This document shows, piece after piece, positions 24,294-33,716 of a DNA stretch of 64,000 nucleotides. The notes beneath the pieces are model-generated. The model saw nothing but the letters and a program-made list of their open reading frames with translations. It did not search any database and was not told where the DNA came from. The stretch lies in contig NZ_QOVK01000002.1 in the NCBI RefSeq assembly GCF_004104075.1, positions 248,001 to 312,000 of the forward strand, read 5' to 3'. The position numbers were made by a program, and so were the translations under genes. Each line of letters starts with the position of its first letter. The first letter of the stretch is position 1. The stretch comes from Leeuwenhoekiella polynyae. Its GTDB lineage: Bacteria; Bacteroidota; Bacteroidia; Flavobacteriales; Flavobacteriaceae.

Positions 24294-24666
24294 ATGAAAA
24301 AACTAAAAGCTTGGGCAAAAAAGTTAAAGCAACAATTGGTGCTACTGCATTTGGCCTATAAGTATAAAAGAACACCTTGGTATGCCAAGGCATTGATATT
24401 TAATCATTGCCTATGCCCTGAGCCCCATAGACCTTATTCCAGATTTTATCCCGATAATTGGCTATTTGGACGATCTAATTTTGTTGCCGATAGGCATTTA
24501 TTTCGCTTTCAGGCTTATCCGTGATGATGTGAAAGCGGAGTGTTTGACAAGGGCAAAGGACTATAATTGGAACAAAAAGAACAATTGGGTAATCGGGGGC
24601 ATAATCATTTTGATTTGGGCGTTTATCGGTTTTTGGATTTTTAAAAGCGTATCCCCAATCAAATAG
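24294..24666 (+). pseudogene. DUF1232 (YkvA-like) membrane protein, frameshifted
   Basis: Frame 1 gives the family's N-terminus (LKQQLVLLHLAYKYKRTPWY, then AKALIF). From about 24401 the homology continues in the next frame: IAYALSPIDLIPDFIPIIGY, then LDDLILLPIGIYFAFRLI and two more hydrophobic segments to the stop at 24666. One extra base in the TTTAATCATT stretch near 24400-24404 would explain the break. The repaired product would be about 124 residues, the family's usual size. A sequencing error is the alternative. Confidence 0.8.
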
Positions 24667-24701
24667 TTCAGAATAAAAGCTAAATGTGTTAATTCCAATT
24701 T

Positions 24702-25127
24702 TCAAGAAACCATCATTACCGGAATATTGGAATGGCGCATCACCCGTTCTGCAACACTCCCCATCAAAAGATGTTTTAACCCTGTCCTTCCGTGAGTTCC
24801 CAGTACAAGTAGATCGGCCTTCCAGTTTTGTGCGGTTTTTAGGATATCCTCTTCCGGATTGCCCTCGGGCATAAATTTTAAAAGCTCATTCCCATTGTAC
24901 ATTTGGGCCAATTCATCCAAGGTTTGCTCGGCCTCTTTCTTTAATACGATCAAGGCCTGTTCGTGTGTGATCCCGGCATCTACATTGCCAAGTGCTTTCG
25001 ATTTTTCGATTACAAAAAGCAATGCTGCTTTAGCCCCTAATTGATGAGCGAGTTCCAAGCCTTTTTTAGCGGCTTTCATTGAATACTCACTGCTATCCAC
25101 GGCAATTAAAATTTTCTTGTACGCCAT
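24702..25127 (-). CDS. Universal stress protein (UspA family)
   Basis: A 141-residue cytoplasmic protein with the family's first strand (YKKILIAVDSSEYSMKAAKK) and the nucleotide-binding loop G-2x-G-9x-GS (GTHGRTGLKHLLMGS). It is the last gene of the minus-strand fluoride operon, 26 bases after the MFS gene. UspA proteins are often associated with fluoride riboswitch regulons, which fits a stress role here. Confidence 0.9.
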   Translation of the reverse strand: MAYKKILIAVDSSEYSMKAAKKGLELAHQLGAKAALLFVIEKSKALGNVDAGITHEQALIVLKKEAEQTLDELAQMYNGNELLKFMPEGNPEEDILKTAQNWKADLLVLGTHGRTGLKHLLMGSVAERVMRHSNIPVMMVS

Positions 25128-25153
25128 ATCTATTTATTTTTGAATTAAAAAAG

Positions 25154-26347
25154 TTATTGTGGATGTTCCATTTTATTTTTGGTTTTGGGAACAAAAAACA
25201 ACATAAACAGAAATACTAAGATACTCATTATTGCGGTAAGCAGAAAGGTGGCCGATGCCCCGTAAAATGTCCATAACAATCCTGCAAATGCACTTGCAAC
25301 CATTAAAGCGATGCTTTGCAATGCAACAAAAAGCCCCATTGCCGTGCCCACTTCCTCATTCTTGACCAGGCCGGCCACCCACGCTTTTGAGATGCCCTCG
25401 GTGGCTGCCATATAAATTCCATAAATCCCGAAAAGAACATAAAAAAGGGTATTGTTTCCCGCTTCTGCCATTCCGAAGTAAATCCCCGAAAAAAGGATCA
25501 GTCCAAAAAGGAAAATCTTTTTTATACCGATACGGTCTGCCAATAAACCAAGCGGAAATGCGGCAAGGGCATAGACCAGGTTATAAAAGATATAGACCAT
25601 AAGGACATTGTTTTCGCTTCCCGTGGCCTCGTTTACCTTGAGCAATAACAACATATCCGAACTATTGAAAAGGGAAAAAGTAATAAGCCCCACAATTAAC
25701 CTTTTGTAGGTGGGGCTTGCAATTTTCCAATACTTAAAAAATGAAAAGAACCCTGGGGAACTTTTTTGCTTTTTTGTTGGCAATGGTTTCTCCTTTCTAA
25801 AATAGGTAATGCCTACCGAAATAATCCCCGGAACAAAAGCAATATAAAAAAGCCACCTAAGTTGGCCCGGATAAAAATATAAAAACAGTAGTGCGAGTGC
25901 AGGGCCGAATACCGCGCCCAAGGTGTCCCAGCCCCGATGAAAACTAAATACCTGCCCTTTGGTCTTTAATGTGGCCTCTCCCGAAAGCAGCGCGTCCCTT
26001 GGGGCGGTACGAAAACCTTTCCCGAGGCGGTCAATAGTCCTTGAAAAAAATATCCAGATCGGATAAACGAAAACGGCCATCATCGGTTTGGAGAGCGCGC
26101 TCAAAAAATAGCCCACCCGTACAAAGGGCATCCGTTTTCCTATCCTGTCGCTCCAGTTTCCAAAATAGCCTTTGCTAAGTCCTGCGGTCGCTTCGGCTAG
26201 TCCTTCCAGAACACCTATTAAAAATATGGAAAACCCAATATTTTGAAGATAAACGGGAATAATGGGATACAGCATTTCGCTTGCGATATCGGCAAACATA
26301 CTTACCAGGGAAAGTATCCAGACCAGACGGGTTATATTTTTAAACAT
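25154..26347 (-). CDS. MFS transporter
   Basis: A 397-residue protein with 12 predicted membrane helices and the MFS loop 2-3 motif (GNWSDRIGKRMPF) plus a second one in the C-terminal half (GLLADRIGIKKIF). It overlaps the upstream PAP2 gene by 8 bases. Position in a fluoride-riboswitch operon suggests a role in anion or toxic-solute export, but the substrate is unknown. A remnant of the 3' end of a very similar gene lies at 32557-32646. Confidence 0.85.
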   Translation of the reverse strand: MFKNITRLVWILSLVSMFADIASEMLYPIIPVYLQNIGFSIFLIGVLEGLAEATAGLSKGYFGNWSDRIGKRMPFVRVGYFLSALSKPMMAVFVYPIWIFFSRTIDRLGKGFRTAPRDALLSGEATLKTKGQVFSFHRGWDTLGAVFGPALALLFLYFYPGQLRWLFYIAFVPGIISVGITYFRKEKPLPTKKQKSSPGFFSFFKYWKIASPTYKRLIVGLITFSLFNSSDMLLLLKVNEATGSENNVLMVYIFYNLVYALAAFPLGLLADRIGIKKIFLFGLILFSGIYFGMAEAGNNTLFYVLFGIYGIYMAATEGISKAWVAGLVKNEEVGTAMGLFVALQSIALMVASAFAGLLWTFYGASATFLLTAIMSILVFLFMLFFVPKTKNKMEHPQ

Positions 26348-26924
26348 TTGAAAACTGTTTTTCTGCTTTACTCTTATAGAAAAAATACAATTTACTCATT
26401 AAATAGCCTAAACCTATTCCTACCAAAGCCGCTATTATTACATCACCCGGATAGTGGACACCATTATATATCCGACTGTAGGAAACCAATAATGCCCAAA
26501 AGCCCAATATCCATTTTAACCAATTGAATTTCTTTGGTAAAATGAAAAATAAAAATGCAGCAAGGGCAAAAGCATTGGCCGCGTGGGACGACACAAAACC
26601 ATATTGGCCTCCCGGCCCGGCTTTGCTCAAATGTATCAATCCTTCCAATGCCGAATTATGAGATGGCCGCAAGCGTTTTACCGTATGCTTTATAAGGTGC
26701 GAGGCTATTTGATCTGCCAAAGTAATAAGAATCCCAATGGCAAGGAAAATCGGGATACTTCTTTTTTTGTAGTGCCAAATCAAAAGAGCTGCGATTGCAG
26801 TGTAAAAGGGTATCCAAAACAGTTTATCACTTGCCCAATACATAATCGGATCAAAAAAAGCATTGTGCTTTCCGTTAAGATAAAGGAAAAGCTTGGTGTC
26901 CAATGAATTTAAATTTTCTATCAT
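26340..26924 (-). CDS. PAP2-family phosphatase
   Basis: A 194-residue membrane protein with the three PAP2 motifs: KRLRPSHN, SSHAANAFALA and SRIYNGVHYPGDV. The usual PSGH becomes VSSHA, a common variant. Likely an undecaprenyl-diphosphate or lipid phosphatase acting at the inner membrane. It overlaps the MFS gene by 8 bases and follows a second PAP2 gene by 3 bases. Confidence 0.85.
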   Translation of the reverse strand: MIENLNSLDTKLFLYLNGKHNAFFDPIMYWASDKLFWIPFYTAIAALLIWHYKKRSIPIFLAIGILITLADQIASHLIKHTVKRLRPSHNSALEGLIHLSKAGPGGQYGFVSSHAANAFALAAFLFFILPKKFNWLKWILGFWALLVSYSRIYNGVHYPGDVIIAALVGIGLGYLMSKLYFFYKSKAEKQFSNV

Positions 26925-26927
26925 ATC

Positions 26928-27578
26928 TTAAAGGGGTTTGAAATCAGAGCTTAAAAGCAACTTTTTTTTATTAATGAGATTTTGCCTCATTTTATAACAA
27001 AGCAAAGCAGATGATACCCCAATAATAATTCCGCCCAATACATCACTCGGATAATGCAAACCTAAATGCAATCGGGAATAGCCTACCAATATTGCCCAGA
27101 TAAATAAAATCAATTTTAAAAACCATTTTTTATATACATTAACCAGGGCAGCCACCATAGCAAATGTTAGCGTTGTATGACCAGAGGGAAATGAAGGGCT
27201 TAAACTTTCTTTGGTTTTTTCTAAATAATCATAGATAATGAATGGCCTTGTTCTGTTGAAGCCATACTTAAACAACGTAACAATAACGACTGCAACAAAA
27301 ATTGAAATGATGACATACAGCATATTTTGGATTGTGATTATTTCCTTTTTTATCAATCCCTTTATTAATACAAAAACAGGAATACTAAAGACTATCGGGT
27401 ACGCCAAATTTGTAATAATCCTAAAGGTTTCGTCCAAAGATTGATCCCTGTTAAGATAGATTACCTTAAGTGTGTTGATATCCAGGTTTGGAATAAAAAA
27501 GAAGGCAAGAATGGAAAGAAAAATGCCTATCCCAATGCTTATTTTTATGTTCTTTCTATTTAATGGGTTAATTGCCAT
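26928..27578 (-). CDS. PAP2-family phosphatase, second copy
   Basis: A 216-residue membrane protein with KYGFNRTRPF, SFPSGHTTLTFA and SRLHLGLHYPSDV, the complete PAP2 catalytic set. It differs clearly from the adjacent 194-residue PAP2, so the pair is not a recent duplication. Why a fluoride operon carries two lipid phosphatases is unknown; fluoride complexes inhibit phosphoryl-transfer enzymes, so spare phosphatases may be useful (inference). Confidence 0.85.
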   Translation of the reverse strand: MAINPLNRKNIKISIGIGIFLSILAFFFIPNLDINTLKVIYLNRDQSLDETFRIITNLAYPIVFSIPVFVLIKGLIKKEIITIQNMLYVIISIFVAVVIVTLFKYGFNRTRPFIIYDYLEKTKESLSPSFPSGHTTLTFAMVAALVNVYKKWFLKLILFIWAILVGYSRLHLGLHYPSDVLGGIIIGVSSALLCYKMRQNLINKKKLLLSSDFKPL

Positions 27579-27625
27579 AATTTTTCTTAGATCGTATATT
27601 GATAAAGCTTGACCTATTCAATTCT

Positions 27626-27970
27626 TTATTTTTTCAATTCAATTTCACTTTTTACCACTACGATTTTTGTTTCCTCAAGCAATAGCTTTTGATGTTGTAA
27701 AAATTCATTGATTTTTTCTTCTGTATCAGTGAGTTCTACCACGTGCGGATGCTTATAATGCCTTGTTTCACTAATTCCCCAGTGAATTTTTCCTTTTTCA
27801 AAATACCCTTTGCTCACGTTAAAATTCAACGCCTGATCTAAATCAAAAGCTTTGGCTTTTTTTATCAATTCTGAAGCAAAATCGCCGGCCTTCAATCTGT
27901 TCCAAAAAGAAAGGTTTTTTATTTTTTGACCGTATTCAAAGTAAATCCTGATGGTTATGTGGTTTTTCAT
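27626..27970 (-). CDS. DUF190 protein
   Basis: A 114-residue soluble protein resembling DUF190: an early strand ITIRIYFEYGQKI, Gly-Tyr-rich middle (NVSKGYFEKGKIHWG) and the conserved late block HVVELTDTEEKINEFL. DUF190 genes are typically beside crcB in fluoride-resistance loci. It overlaps the CLC-type gene by 4 bases. Molecular role unknown, possibly regulation of fluoride transport. Confidence 0.7.
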   Translation of the reverse strand: MKNHITIRIYFEYGQKIKNLSFWNRLKAGDFASELIKKAKAFDLDQALNFNVSKGYFEKGKIHWGISETRHYKHPHVVELTDTEEKINEFLQHQKLLLEETKIVVVKSEIELKK

Positions 27971-29280
27971 TTATTATTGTTTTTATTTCGTCTATGTTTA
28001 ATTTCAGCTAATTGAAGACCTTTTTCGCGGGTATAAACCGGATGCTTTGGGCTTCCTATAATTTGGGAGGAATAAACCCCGGAATGGCCGGAGAATAAAT
28101 AAGCAGTACTACAAGCTAACGCTATAAAGACACCTGATTCTATTCCGAAAAGTTCTATTCCCATTACCGTACAGGCAATGGGCGTATTGGTTGCCCCGGC
28201 AAAAACGGCCACAAATCCCATACCCGCCAACAAACCCATTGGCAAAGGAATAAACCAAATCAAAACGTTGCCCAATGTAGCCCCGATATAGAACAAAGGG
28301 GTTACTTCACCTCCCTTAAAGCCTGCGCCAAGGGTAAACGAGGTGAACAAAACTTTTAATAAAAAATCATAAGAATTGAGATGAATATTAAAAGAATCGA
28401 CAATAGTTGGAATGCCAAGCCCTATATATTTGGTGGTTCCCATAAAATAGATAGCGATTGCCAAAATAACCCCACCAATTACCGGTCGTAAAGGCGGATA
28501 ATTGATGTATTTTTTAAACAAATCGCTCCAGAAATGGGTCGATTTGGAAAACAGCATCCCTACCAGGCCAAAAATAATCCCTGCCAATAATGCCCATAAC
28601 AAATTTGCCGGGTTCATATTAGCTACTTCGGTTATATGATATTGGGTATGGGAAACGCCCCAAATCCTGCAAAAATAATCAGCAAAAACAGCCGCCATAA
28701 AACTTGGGATAATAGCATCCAATCTTATACGCCCCAATACCAAAACTTCAAGGGCAAAGATTCCCCCGGCCAAGGGTGTTCCAAACACCGAAGCAAAACC
28801 GGCACTTATCCCGGCAATCAACATAATTTTACGGTTTCGTCTTGAAAGTTTGAACAGCTTCGTAAACCTGTCGGCCACTGCGCCACCTACCTGAACTGCC
28901 GTCCCTTCACGACCAGCTGACCCCCCGAAGAAATGGGTGAGAACAGTTCCGAACAGCACTAAAGGTGCCATCCGGAAAGGAATGATCTTTTTTGGGGAGT
29001 GAAATTCCTCCAATAATAAATTATTGCCCTTAACGACACTATTTCCATATAGATGATAAGAAAGACCAATTATAAAACCACCTACGGGCAATAAGGCAAT
29101 AATCCATAAATGGGATTCCCGCCAGGCAGTTGCCCATTCCAGGCTTAAAAGAAAAAACGCAGAAATACTTCCGGCAATGGCACCTATTAACAAGCAGATC
29201 AAGATCCACTTTAAAAGATATAGAAGGGAGGGTATTTGTTCTATTGAGGCTAAAGATTCTTTAATTTTTTTCAGATTCAT
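27967..29280 (-). CDS. CLC-type fluoride/proton antiporter candidate
   Basis: A 437-residue CLC-family membrane protein with GREGTAVQVGGAVADRF and GFKGGEVTPLFYIG, the anion-pathway motifs. The N-terminal filter region reads VKGNNLLLEEF instead of the GSGIP of chloride-type CLCs, as expected for the fluoride-specific CLC-F branch. It would export F- in exchange for protons. It lies between enolase and DUF190 in the riboswitch-controlled operon. Confidence 0.85.
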   Translation of the reverse strand: MNLKKIKESLASIEQIPSLLYLLKWILICLLIGAIAGSISAFFLLSLEWATAWRESHLWIIALLPVGGFIIGLSYHLYGNSVVKGNNLLLEEFHSPKKIIPFRMAPLVLFGTVLTHFFGGSAGREGTAVQVGGAVADRFTKLFKLSRRNRKIMLIAGISAGFASVFGTPLAGGIFALEVLVLGRIRLDAIIPSFMAAVFADYFCRIWGVSHTQYHITEVANMNPANLLWALLAGIIFGLVGMLFSKSTHFWSDLFKKYINYPPLRPVIGGVILAIAIYFMGTTKYIGLGIPTIVDSFNIHLNSYDFLLKVLFTSFTLGAGFKGGEVTPLFYIGATLGNVLIWFIPLPMGLLAGMGFVAVFAGATNTPIACTVMGIELFGIESGVFIALACSTAYLFSGHSGVYSSQIIGSPKHPVYTREKGLQLAEIKHRRNKNNNK

Positions 29281-29289
29281 ACGGCCTAA

Positions 29290-30570
29290 TTAATTATTTT
29301 TAAAGGCTTTTATCCCCGTAAACACAGCTTCTTTGCCCAATTCCTGTTCTATCCTGATGAGTTGATTGAACTTGGCAATGCGCTCGCCACGGCTACCGCT
29401 TCCCGTTTTTATTTTTCCGGCTGCCGTTGCCACGGCCAAATCTGCGATAAAAGTATCCTCGGTCTCCCCGCTTCGATGGGAAATGAAAAAACTGTATTTG
29501 TTCTTCTTTGCCAATGCTATTGTTTCCAAGGTTTCGGTAACTGTACCTATTTGGTTCAACTTGATGAGAATGGAATTACAGGCGTTTTTATCAATGGCTT
29601 CCTGTAAAAGTCTTTTGTTGGTACACAGCAGATCATCCCCGATCAATTCGATCTTGCTCCCCAGTTCATTTGTCAGGGTCTGCCATCCTTCCCAGTCGTT
29701 TTCCGCCATTCCATCTTCCAACGAAATAATGGGATATTGATCTACCCAGCTTTTCCAAAGATCAATGAGCTGGTTGCTTGAATATTTTTTTTGAGTGCTT
29801 TTAAATAAAACATAGTTCCCTTCCTGCCATAGTTCGCTCGCTGCGGGATCTAGGCAAATGGAAATATCGGTGCCCGGTTTATAGCCTGCTTTTTCAATAG
29901 CTTCAAGAATTACTTCAATCGCTTCTTCGTTTGATTTTAAATTAGGTGCAAACCCGCCTTCATCGCCAACCCCGGTAAAGTAATTTTTATTTTTCAGGAT
30001 ACTTTTCAAGGCGTGGAAAGTTTCTTCTCCCATTCGGATAGCTTCATAAAAAGCGGGGGCGTTATGGGGGGCAATCATAAATTCCTGAAAATCCACATTG
30101 TTATCGGCGTGAGCCCCGCCATTTATCACGTTCATACAGGGCACCGGCATTGTGAATTTTCCATCGGTATTCAAATAACGGTATAAAGGCTCTTTCGAAA
30201 ATGCTGCTGCCGCTCTGGCAAATGCCATAGAAATGGGCAGTATGGCATTGGCGCCAAGATTTGATTTGTTGGAGGTGCCGTCCAGTTCCATTAGAAAATT
30301 GTCCAACTCCTGTTGGTTATCGAACACCTTATTGGAAAGGGCCGGTGCGATAATTTGGTTAATGTTGTTTACCGCCTTTAATACCCCTTTGCCATTGTAT
30401 CGCGTTTTGCCCCCGTCCCGGAGTTCAACAGCTTCCTTTTCCCCAGTACTTGCAACGGAAGGGCAGATGGCACGGCCAAAAAATCCTTTTTCTAAAGTAA
30501 TTTCTGCTTCCACAGTTGGATTTCCACGGGAGTCCAAAACTTCCCTTGCAATGAGTTTTTGAATTTTCAT
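29290..30570 (-). CDS. eno: Enolase
   Basis: A 426-residue enolase (2-phosphoglycerate to phosphoenolpyruvate). I start at the ATG at 30568-30570 ([20 protein letters not shown]); the longer open frame reads through the preceding gap into the pyrophosphatase gene and lacks homology. Family motifs: [55 protein letters not shown] and [11 protein letters not shown]. Enolase is a classical fluoride-inhibited enzyme, so this copy is probably a spare supplied under fluoride stress. Confidence 0.95.
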   Translation of the reverse strand: MKIQKLIAREVLDSRGNPTVEAEITLEKGFFGRAICPSVASTGEKEAVELRDGGKTRYNGKGVLKAVNNINQIIAPALSNKVFDNQQELDNFLMELDGTSNKSNLGANAILPISMAFARAAAAFSKEPLYRYLNTDGKFTMPVPCMNVINGGAHADNNVDFQEFMIAPHNAPAFYEAIRMGEETFHALKSILKNKNYFTGVGDEGGFAPNLKSNEEAIEVILEAIEKAGYKPGTDISICLDPAASELWQEGNYVLFKSTQKKYSSNQLIDLWKSWVDQYPIISLEDGMAENDWEGWQTLTNELGSKIELIGDDLLCTNKRLLQEAIDKNACNSILIKLNQIGTVTETLETIALAKKNKYSFFISHRSGETEDTFIADLAVATAAGKIKTGSGSRGERIAKFNQLIRIEQELGKEAVFTGIKAFKNN

Positions 30571-30574
30571 AATT

Positions 30575-31120
30575 TTAGTTTTTAAATTCTTGTTGATAAT
30601 CGGTGATTGCTTGTTGAATAATTTCTTTCGCCATTGCCGCATTTTGAAATTCTTCCACCCGGACGGTTTTATTTTCCAGCTTTTTGTAATCCTCAAAAAA
30701 GTTTTTGAGCTCCAGGGCAAAGTGTTTGGGCAGTTCTGAAACATCGTTGATATGGTTTACGCTCATATCATTTTTCGCGACCGCGATTATTTTATCGTCG
30801 GCTTCGTCATTATCGATCATCCGCATTACCCCGATTACTTTGGCCTCCAAAATACAGAGCGGTTGCACATCGATTTGCGAAAGCACCAAAATATCAAGCG
30901 GGTCGTGGTCTTCCCCCAAAGTCTGGGGGATAAACCCATAATTTTCGGGATAGTTTACCGACGAAAACAGCACCCGGTCCAGGCGGAGCATCCCAGTTTC
31001 TTTATCCAGTTCATATTTAGCCTTACTCCCCTTGGGGATTTCAATAATTGCCTGAACCATTTCAGGTTGTCCGTTTCCGATGGGCACGTGGTGCCAAGGA
31101 TTAAAGTTTTTCATATTCAT
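30575..31120 (-). CDS. ppa: Inorganic pyrophosphatase (family I)
   Basis: A 181-residue soluble pyrophosphatase with the family's active-site motifs: [30 protein letters not shown] and the signature [11 protein letters not shown]. It hydrolyses PPi and, like enolase, is a well-known fluoride target, which explains its place in this operon. It overlaps crcB by 4 bases and is followed 4 bases later by eno. Confidence 0.95.
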   Translation of the reverse strand: MNMKNFNPWHHVPIGNGQPEMVQAIIEIPKGSKAKYELDKETGMLRLDRVLFSSVNYPENYGFIPQTLGEDHDPLDILVLSQIDVQPLCILEAKVIGVMRMIDNDEADDKIIAVAKNDMSVNHINDVSELPKHFALELKNFFEDYKKLENKTVRVEEFQNAAMAKEIIQQAITDYQQEFKN

Positions 31121-31491
31121 ATTTTTGTTAAAGTTATTCCCCCAAATACAGCTAATAAGCCAAGCGTGAAACTACTTATTGCGTAGATGGCAAAAGTGAG
31201 GTAGTTGGAATTCTGAAGTAAAATTGTGTTTTCTAAAGTAAAGGAGGAAAAAGTGGTGAAGCCCCCGCAAAAACCGGTGGCAAGGAAAAGGCGTACTTCC
31301 GGCGTGAGCCATTCAAAGCGTTGCCCAAGGCCAAATACCAGCCCGATCAACAGACAGCCCAAAATATTTGCGGCAAATGTTCCATAAGGAAACGCGGATG
31401 GGAAGTGTTTGGTCAGCCATATTGCAATGAGATACCTTGCAATACTGCCCAAAAAACCCCCTGCGCCCACCAATAAAAAAATCCTACCCAT
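31117..31491 (-). CDS. crcB: CrcB/Fluc fluoride channel
   Basis: A 124-residue four-helix membrane protein with family motifs [28 protein letters not shown] and [16 protein letters not shown] (the pore and Na+-site region). Fluc channels are dual-topology dimers that let F- leave the cell. It is the first gene behind the fluoride riboswitch, 23 bases from the aptamer's end. Confidence 0.95.
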   Translation of the reverse strand: MGRIFLLVGAGGFLGSIARYLIAIWLTKHFPSAFPYGTFAANILGCLLIGLVFGLGQRFEWLTPEVRLFLATGFCGGFTTFSSFTLENTILLQNSNYLTFAIYAISSFTLGLLAVFGGITLTKI

Positions 31492-31513
31492 AATCGTTTT
31501 AGATTAAATTGAG

Positions 31514-31563
31514 CAGGAGTCATTAGCTTTTTGGGCGGTTTTGGCGAACTCCATCGCCTTTGT
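31514..31563 (-). promoter_or_regulatory. Fluoride riboswitch (crcB motif)
   Basis: The minus strand reads GGCGATGGAGTTCGCC, then AAAACCGCC, a short A-rich linker and CTAATGACTCCTGC. This is the complete conserved core of the fluoride aptamer (RF01734): the GGCGATGG...CGCC stem, the ACCGCC segment and the TGATGACTCCT-type segment (here CTAATGACTCC) forming the pseudoknot. It is placed 23 bases before crcB and should turn on the whole operon down to the UspA gene when F- is bound. Confidence 0.93.
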
Positions 31564-31575
31564 ATGTTAAGTGTG

Positions 31576-31583
31576 CAAAATTA
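31576..31583 (-). promoter_or_regulatory. Possible -7 element of fluoride operon promoter
   Basis: On the minus strand TAATTTTG matches the Bacteroidota -7 consensus TAnnTTTG and lies about 12 bases upstream of the riboswitch, so transcription would begin near the aptamer's 5' end. A TTTG upstream is closer than the usual 19-21 bases, so the -33 element is uncertain. Confidence 0.4.
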
Positions 31584-31725
31584 AGATTATTATTTACAAA
31601 TCCCCTATTTTATTTCCAATTTCTGAAACGGATAAAATTAGTCCAGACCTGCTGATTGTTCAACAGTATTCCCGGCCAAAATGGATTTTTATTTTTTAAA
31701 AAATAAAATAGACTGCTGGGACTAA

Positions 31726-32295
31726 AGCCTTTCCAGACTATTTGATTACAGGTATCACTGTATCCTTTTGGACCTTATGTTGCCGGGAGGGAATGGCCTT
31801 GAGCTCCTTGAAGCCTTCAAGAGGGAAAATAAAAAGGATGGCGTCATCATTATTTCCGCCAAGGACAGGGTCGAAGACAAGATCAAAGGCCTACAGCTTG
31901 GGGCGGATGATTATCTGTCCAAACCTTTTCATCTTTCGGAACTTAATGCACGTATTTATTCGTTGATGCGCAGGAAAAATTTTGAGAATACAAATATTAT
32001 TCAGTTCAATGAATTGCAGATAGACCTTATGGCCAAGTCGGTATCCGTTAATAAAAAACCCATAAAAATCACTAAAAAAGAATATCGCCTTTTGCTCTTC
32101 CTCATCGGCAATGAAAGCAGATTCATCTCAAAAGGGTCGATCGCCGAACATTTATCCGGGGATATGGCCGATATGCTGGACAACCACGATTTTGTCTACG
32201 CACACATCAATAATTTGAAAAAAAAGCTTTCCCGTGCCGGTTGTGAAGATTATATAAAAAGCATTTATGGAATGGGTTATAAATGGGGATTATGA
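31726..32295 (+). pseudogene. OmpR-type response regulator, 5'-truncated
   Basis: The open frame starts inside a receiver domain (CILLDLMLPGGNGLELLEAF, containing the phospho-acceptor Asp), continues through VIIISAKDRVEDKI and ADDYLSKPFHL, and has a complete winged-helix output domain ending GMGYKWGL. About 45 N-terminal residues are missing and no start codon suits the frame. A kinase start overlaps its stop (32292), as in intact two-component operons. Confidence 0.8.
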
Positions 32296-32556
32296 AGAGG
32301 CTCGCCACCAAAAGTTTGATCTACTATTCGATAGGGCCGTTGCCCTGACCGAGATCGAAAATGCCTTTGTAAAGGCTGATCGCGCAACATTATCCCGCAC
32401 CATTATGACTTTTGAAACGAGCGGAATCGTACATCAAATACACGATGGAACGAGAATACCAAAATATGCACTTTGTGAAGTAGGGTACAATTGTGAAATT
32501 GACCAAGATCTGCACATCCATTTTCATTGTACCCATTGTGATGAGACGGTTTGTTA
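32292..32556 (+). pseudogene. Kinase 5' stub fused to Fur-family remnant
   Basis: ATG 32292 overlaps the regulator stop and gives MKRLATKSLIYYSIG, the start of a sensor histidine kinase, which breaks off after some 15 codons. In another frame, sequence from about 32320 encodes a Fur-family repressor lacking its first residues: DRAVALTEIENAF, ADRATLSRTIMTFETSGIVH, IPKYALCE and HIHFHCTHCDETVC. The Fur part ends abruptly at 32556, where a third remnant starts. Confidence 0.7.
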
Positions 32557-32646
32557 TGGACATTTTACGGGGCATCGCTTACCTTTCTGCTTACCGCAAT
32601 AATGAGTATGTTAGTATTTCTCTTTATGCTGTTTTTTCGTTCCTAA
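32557..32646 (+). pseudogene. 3' remnant of an MFS transporter gene
   Basis: This 29-codon frame encodes WTFYGASLTFLLTAIMS, then MLVFLFMLFF and a stop. It is nearly identical to the C-terminus of the intact MFS transporter at 25154-26347 (WTFYGASATFLLTAIMS, ILVFLFMLFF). It is read on the opposite strand from the intact gene and shows that a second, related MFS gene once lay here. Confidence 0.75.
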
Positions 32647-32684
32647 ACCTTCATTGAAAAGGCCTTAAAAAATATAAAATTTTT

Positions 32685-33716
32685 TCATTTTGTTTTTACC
32701 AGCTGGTATCTTTCCTTATAATATTTAATAATTGGCGGAAAAGGCCCCAAGGCGTGTTGAGAAGGTGGGAATGGATCTGTCCAGGGCCCGTAAGGAGTAG
32801 AAACTGGTTTTTGCTTTTTATCGGGATAGTCTGACTGGGTGTTTTCTTTTAGAGGTCGGCTAAAGCTATTGATGTAACCTGCCAAATTATAGGCCTCTAA
32901 ATCGGTTAATTTTGGATGGTTCCAGGTAGCCTGTCCGAAAGGCATATTTCCTTTAATAAATTCTGCCGAAGTTATAACCCGGTGCATTCCGGCCCCGTTA
33001 TTATAGCTGTCGGCCCCCCACAATGGTGGATATTGATAGCCTTTGGTGCTATCGGTCAGTTTTACCCCCTCTCCATTTTGCCCATGGCAGACCATGCATT
33101 CCTTTGCAAATAGCGATTTTCCCTCCGCCAGGTTTACGGCAGTATCCGGAAGGCTGATTTCTGCATATCCTTTATATTCCTTTTCTTTTTCCTTGGGCAT
33201 ATCTTTTCCTAACCATTCCATATAGGCTACTATAGCTTTCATAGCCCGGGAACCGGTTGGAAGTTTTTTACCATTCATACTACGTTCCATGCAGCCGTTT
33301 ATCCTGTTTTCTATTGTACTCATTTTATTGGAACGACCGCTAAATTTCGGATATCTGTTAGTCACCCCAATCCAGGAAGCAGATCCTGCCTGTGTACCAG
33401 CCTTTAAATGGCAGTTCATACATGCCAGATTATTGCCGGCATACTTCATAGAAGTGTCTTTTGCCATGGGCCCCATATATTTTGGGGTTTCGGAGATAAG
33501 TTGATACCCGTATTTTACATTATTCGGCATATTCCCCGAACTGAATTCGGCCTCCACATCTTTAGGTTTCCAAACTGTGGCGATAGTTGGTTTTTGTGCA
33601 AACAACGAGGGATTCGAATTATAAAGGTAAGCGCCGGCAAATAATACAATTATTAATGCTGTACAGGTACCAAACAAATAGGTAATGGCTTTAACGACCG
33701 ATTTTAAATCTTCCAT
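32685..33716 (-). CDS. Diheme c-type cytochrome, thiosulfate-dehydrogenase-like (TsdA)
   Basis: A 343-residue protein with an N-terminal membrane anchor (about 12-32) and two heme-binding sites, CMNCH and CMVCH. The first domain has the TsdA pattern NNLACMNCHLKAGTQAG, then RINGCMERSMNGKKLP; the second is a class I cytochrome c domain. TsdA enzymes oxidise thiosulfate to tetrathionate or the reverse in the periplasm. The sulfur-type neighbours support such a role, but direction and substrate cannot be told. Confidence 0.75.
   Translation of the reverse strand: MEDLKSVVKAITYLFGTCTALIIVLFAGAYLYNSNPSLFAQKPTIATVWKPKDVEAEFSSGNMPNNVKYGYQLISETPKYMGPMAKDTSMKYAGNNLACMNCHLKAGTQAGSASWIGVTNRYPKFSGRSNKMSTIENRINGCMERSMNGKKLPTGSRAMKAIVAYMEWLGKDMPKEKEKEYKGYAEISLPDTAVNLAEGKSLFAKECMVCHGQNGEGVKLTDSTKGYQYPPLWGADSYNNGAGMHRVITSAEFIKGNMPFGQATWNHPKLTDLEAYNLAGYINSFSRPLKENTQSDYPDKKQKPVSTPYGPWTDPFPPSQHALGPFPPIIKYYKERYQLVKTK

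Noticed and set aside
30571-30744. 58-codon N-terminal extension of enolase
   Set aside because: It overlaps the pyrophosphatase gene and has no enolase homology; the family start [11 protein letters not shown] lies at 30570.
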